NCBI GenBank assembly: GCA_002495055.1
Contig: DADR01000001.1
Span: 370-34,197, forward strand
Direction of reading: 5' to 3'
Source of the DNA: Methanoregula sp. UBA247
GTDB taxonomy: Archaea > Halobacteriota > Methanomicrobia > Methanomicrobiales > Methanospirillaceae
Length of the DNA stretch: 33,828 bases
The notes beneath the pieces are model-generated. The model made no database searches. It was not told where the DNA came from and saw nothing but the letters and a program-made list of their open reading frames with translations. This document shows positions 32,094 to 33,828 of this stretch, in pieces. The position numbers and the translations under genes are program-made. Position 1 is the first letter of the stretch. Every line of letters begins with the position of its first letter.

Positions 32094-32173
32094 AATAACC
32101 TTCATTACATTAAAAAAATATGCCATGCTATAACGTAAAATTAGGTTATTAGTAAATGTTTTTTCATTACATT
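32094..32173. promoter_or_regulatory. Possible operator of the HTH-PAS gene
   Basis: Just upstream of the start at 32086 (minus strand), AATAACC (32094-32100) is the inverse of GGTTATT (32144-32150). TTCATTACATT occurs at 32101-32111 and again at 32163-32173. A TATA-like A+T stretch lies between the dyad arms. Placement around the promoter of a DNA-binding protein gene suggests self-regulation. Confidence 0.35.
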
Positions 32174-32234
32174 TAGCAAAAAGTTTAATCTAATTCCAAT
32201 AGATTTTTTTTATTTTCCCATAAAAATCAGCGCT

Positions 32235-32651
32235 TTATGCATACTGACGCTGGATCGGTATTTCTTCTCTTAAACGGTCAATATTTTCTGCGTATGCACG
32301 GTCGATTTTTGCCCGATAGATATGCTGTTCCTCATCAGACAGCATTTTGAGGGACTTGTTCGCCCGCTCAATTTTCTGCTCGATAAGTTTTACGAACTGA
32401 TCCTGATCCAGTGCGCTGTCCATTCTCTTTGATTCATATATCCGGACCATATTCGGCAGGACATCATTACATATAGTATCAATCAATTGTCTGTGCGGAT
32501 TGGGCATGATAAATCTGATAAAATATTCATCATACCCCATTATGAACTTTTGGAGCTTTGCAATGCAGAACTGATATGCAGATATGCCATTCAAAAGTGC
32601 AGAATGCACAGAAATGATTAGATTTGCGGAAAAAACGCATGCGCTGCTCAT
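32235..32651 (-). CDS. Hypothetical helical protein divergent from fdhA
   Basis: Up to 138 aa. The C-terminal 90 residues are clearly protein-like, helical and charged (FVKLIEQKIERANKSLKMLS, then DEEQHIYRAKIDRAY). The first 37 residues are uncharged and Ser/Cys-rich and may not be translated. In-frame ATGs at 32540 and 32507 are alternative starts. The long form is listed because the minus-strand TATA-like stretch (about 32708-32732) would give it a leader of about 30 nt. No convincing ribosome site precedes any of the starts. There is no recognised domain. It diverges from fdhA across 168 bp, which may share regulation. Confidence 0.55.
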   Translation of the reverse strand: MSSACVFSANLIISVHSALLNGISAYQFCIAKLQKFIMGYDEYFIRFIMPNPHRQLIDTICNDVLPNMVRIYESKRMDSALDQDQFVKLIEQKIERANKSLKMLSDEEQHIYRAKIDRAYAENIDRLREEIPIQRQYA

Positions 32652-32754
32652 GATTTTCTATTGCTGGATGGGTGTAAGAATAATAATAATTCATTAATTT
32701 TTGTAACAAGTAAAATTTATAATATTTATAAAAAAAAAATAATTTAAATGCACC

Positions 32755-32813
32755 CTCCCTGAAAAATAAAAACGTTTAAAGGGAGTCAACCTGATTTTCA
32801 AATGTAGAGAGGT
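32755..32813 (+). promoter_or_regulatory. Promoter, small dyad and ribosome site of fdhA
   Basis: A TATA-like AAAAATAAAA (about 32762-32771) is flanked by CTCCCT (32755-32760) and its inverse AGGGAG (32780-32785), a possible operator. AGAGAGGT (32806-32813) ends 6 nt before the fdhA ATG and is a good Shine-Dalgarno sequence. Confidence 0.4.
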
Positions 32814-32819
32814 TTTACT

Positions 32820-33828
32820 ATGGAATTGAAATACGTACCAACAACATGTCCGTATTGCGGATCCGGGTGCGGTTTCAACCTTGTTGTCAAGGACAAGAAG
32901 GTTGTTGGCGTAGCACCGTGGCACCGTACTCCCGTTAACGAGGGCAAGCTCTGCCCCAAAGGGAACTATGCCTGGGAATTTGTGAACAGCCCGGATCGGC
33001 TGACAAAACCGCTCATCAAGAAGGATGGCAAATTTGTCGAAGCCAGCTGGGACGAGGCGTACAAGCTCATTGTTTCTAAGTTCAAGTCATACAAGGGTGA
33101 CGAGATGGCGTGCCTCTCATCAGCCAGGGTTTCCAACGAGGAGAACTACCTGATGCAGAAGTTTGCCCGAGCAGTTCTCAAGACACCCAACATTGATCAT
33201 TGTGCCCGCCTCTGCCATGCATCGACGGTCGTAGGACTTGCCGGGGCGTTTGGGTCCGGTGCCATGACCAACTCGATTGGTGATATCGGGGAATCCAAGT
33301 GCATTTTTGTGCTGGGTTCCAATACCCTTGAACAGCACCCGCTTATTGGTCGTCAGATCGTGCTTGCCAAGAAACGTGGTGCAAAAGTCATCTGCGCAGA
33401 TCCAAGGTTTACGCCAACTGCGAAGCTTGCGGATCTCTATATGCCCTTTGATTCAGGGACTGATGTTGCACTCCTCAACGGTATTATGCAGCATATCCTC
33501 AAGAACGGCTGGGAGAACAAGGAGTTCATTGCCAAGAGGACAAAGGATTTCGACAAACTCAAGGAAGTTGTGATGAAGGATACCTACTCACTTGAGAATG
33601 TCTCCAAGATTACAAAGATTCCAGCCAAGGATATTGCCACTGCCGCTGAGTGGATCGCAAAAGCGGAATCGAGCAATGTCCTGTACTCCATGGGTATCAC
33701 CCAGCACACGACTGGTGTTGACAACGTAAAATCTGTGGCAAATCTCCAGATGATCACCGGTCACCTCGGCAAGCGTGGCGGCGGTGTCTGTGCACTGCGT
33801 GGACAGAATAACGTGCAGGGCGCCTGCG
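32820..33828 (+). CDS. fdhA: Formate dehydrogenase alpha subunit (3' end outside window)
   Basis: The first 336 residues of a molybdopterin oxidoreductase; the family is about 680-690 aa. The N-terminal [4Fe-4S] site is CPYCGSGCG with C10, C13 and C17, completed by C45 in KLCPKGNYAW. The active-site region reads HCARLCH, so Cys132 takes the place of selenocysteine found in Sec-type enzymes. VLGSNTLEQHP, GAKVICADPRFTPTAKLADL and GITQHTTGVDNV are cofactor-binding segments typical of methanogen FdhA. The enzyme oxidises formate and passes electrons to F420 through FdhB, and in methanogens also to the heterodisulfide reductase complex. FdhB is presumably downstream of the window. A confident call; cofactor metal (Mo or W) is not decided by sequence. 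Confidence 0.95.
   Translation, partial: MELKYVPTTCPYCGSGCGFNLVVKDKKVVGVAPWHRTPVNEGKLCPKGNYAWEFVNSPDRLTKPLIKKDGKFVEASWDEAYKLIVSKFKSYKGDEMACLSSARVSNEENYLMQKFARAVLKTPNIDHCARLCHASTVVGLAGAFGSGAMTNSIGDIGESKCIFVLGSNTLEQHPLIGRQIVLAKKRGAKVICADPRFTPTAKLADLYMPFDSGTDVALLNGIMQHILKNGWENKEFIAKRTKDFDKLKEVVMKDTYSLENVSKITKIPAKDIATAAEWIAKAESSNVLYSMGITQHTTGVDNVKSVANLQMITGHLGKRGGGVCALRGQNNVQGAC

Noticed and set aside
33190..33230. Selenocysteine codon in fdhA
   Set aside because: The active-site codon is TGC (Cys) and the frame has no internal TGA.
1..33828. CRISPR arrays, insertion sequences, integrases and origins
   Set aside because: No regularly spaced repeats, transposase or integrase motifs, or origin-type repeat clusters were found on either strand.

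Overview
The window reads as chromosomal DNA of a hydrogenotrophic methanogenic archaeon of the order Methanomicrobiales, most likely Methanoregula or a close relative. This is inferred from the gene set: an archaeal termination nuclease (FttA/aCPSF1), the proteasome-activating nucleotidase PAN, an aconitase-X small subunit of the archaeal mevalonate pathway, an anaerobic archaeal-type cobalamin (Cbi) operon, a molybdopterin formate dehydrogenase, and an HTH-plus-PAS sensor of a type I recognise as common in this order. Promoters are archaeal (TATA-like boxes about 25 nt before the start or leader) and several genes end at oligo-T tracts.

Layout. 1-3567 (+): 3' part of fttA, an MFS transporter, and a secreted, membrane-anchored TPR protein. 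7047 down to 3788 (-): a tight four-gene set of rlmE, moaA, an unknown gene and an M20 peptidase. 7131-7245 (+): a possible small RNA. 7375-8987: the DUF126/aconitase-X small subunit and pan, divergent over 38 bp. 9032-10382 (+): two unknown genes, one encoding a membrane protein. 10511-13323 (-): an A+T-rich accessory stretch with two acetyltransferases, a candidate 40-codon gene between them and a 60-aa zinc ribbon; it lies beside a degenerate tRNA-Cys-like sequence at 13500-13569. 13860-19550 (+): eight overlapping cobalamin genes, cbiT-L-F-G-H-C-D-E. 19551-20346: a gene-poor stretch with coding-like remnants. 20347-21751: a small membrane protein, a Cys-containing unknown protein and a short TPR protein. 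28988 down to 22123 (-): a chemosensory cluster of a double CheW, a poly-HAMP receptor, a CheA-REC hybrid kinase and a REC protein. 29695-30057 (+): a HEAT-repeat protein. 32086 down to 30302 (-): the HTH-PAS sensor. 32651 down to 32235 (-): an unknown protein. 32820 to the end (+): 5' part of fdhA.

How the genes work together. The cobalamin operon supplies most corrin-ring methylations and rearrangements; corrinoid is needed by the Mtr methyltransferase of methanogenesis. The fdhA gene supplies electrons from formate, and moaA makes the pterin cofactor that formate dehydrogenase needs. The chemosensory cluster has no CheR, CheB, CheC, CheD or stand-alone CheY inside the window. Its kinase carries its own receiver, and its last gene encodes a receiver joined to a histidine-kinase dimerisation domain whose phosphoacceptor histidine has become aspartate. 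This looks like an alternative, possibly non-motility, signalling system and is the most interesting item here.
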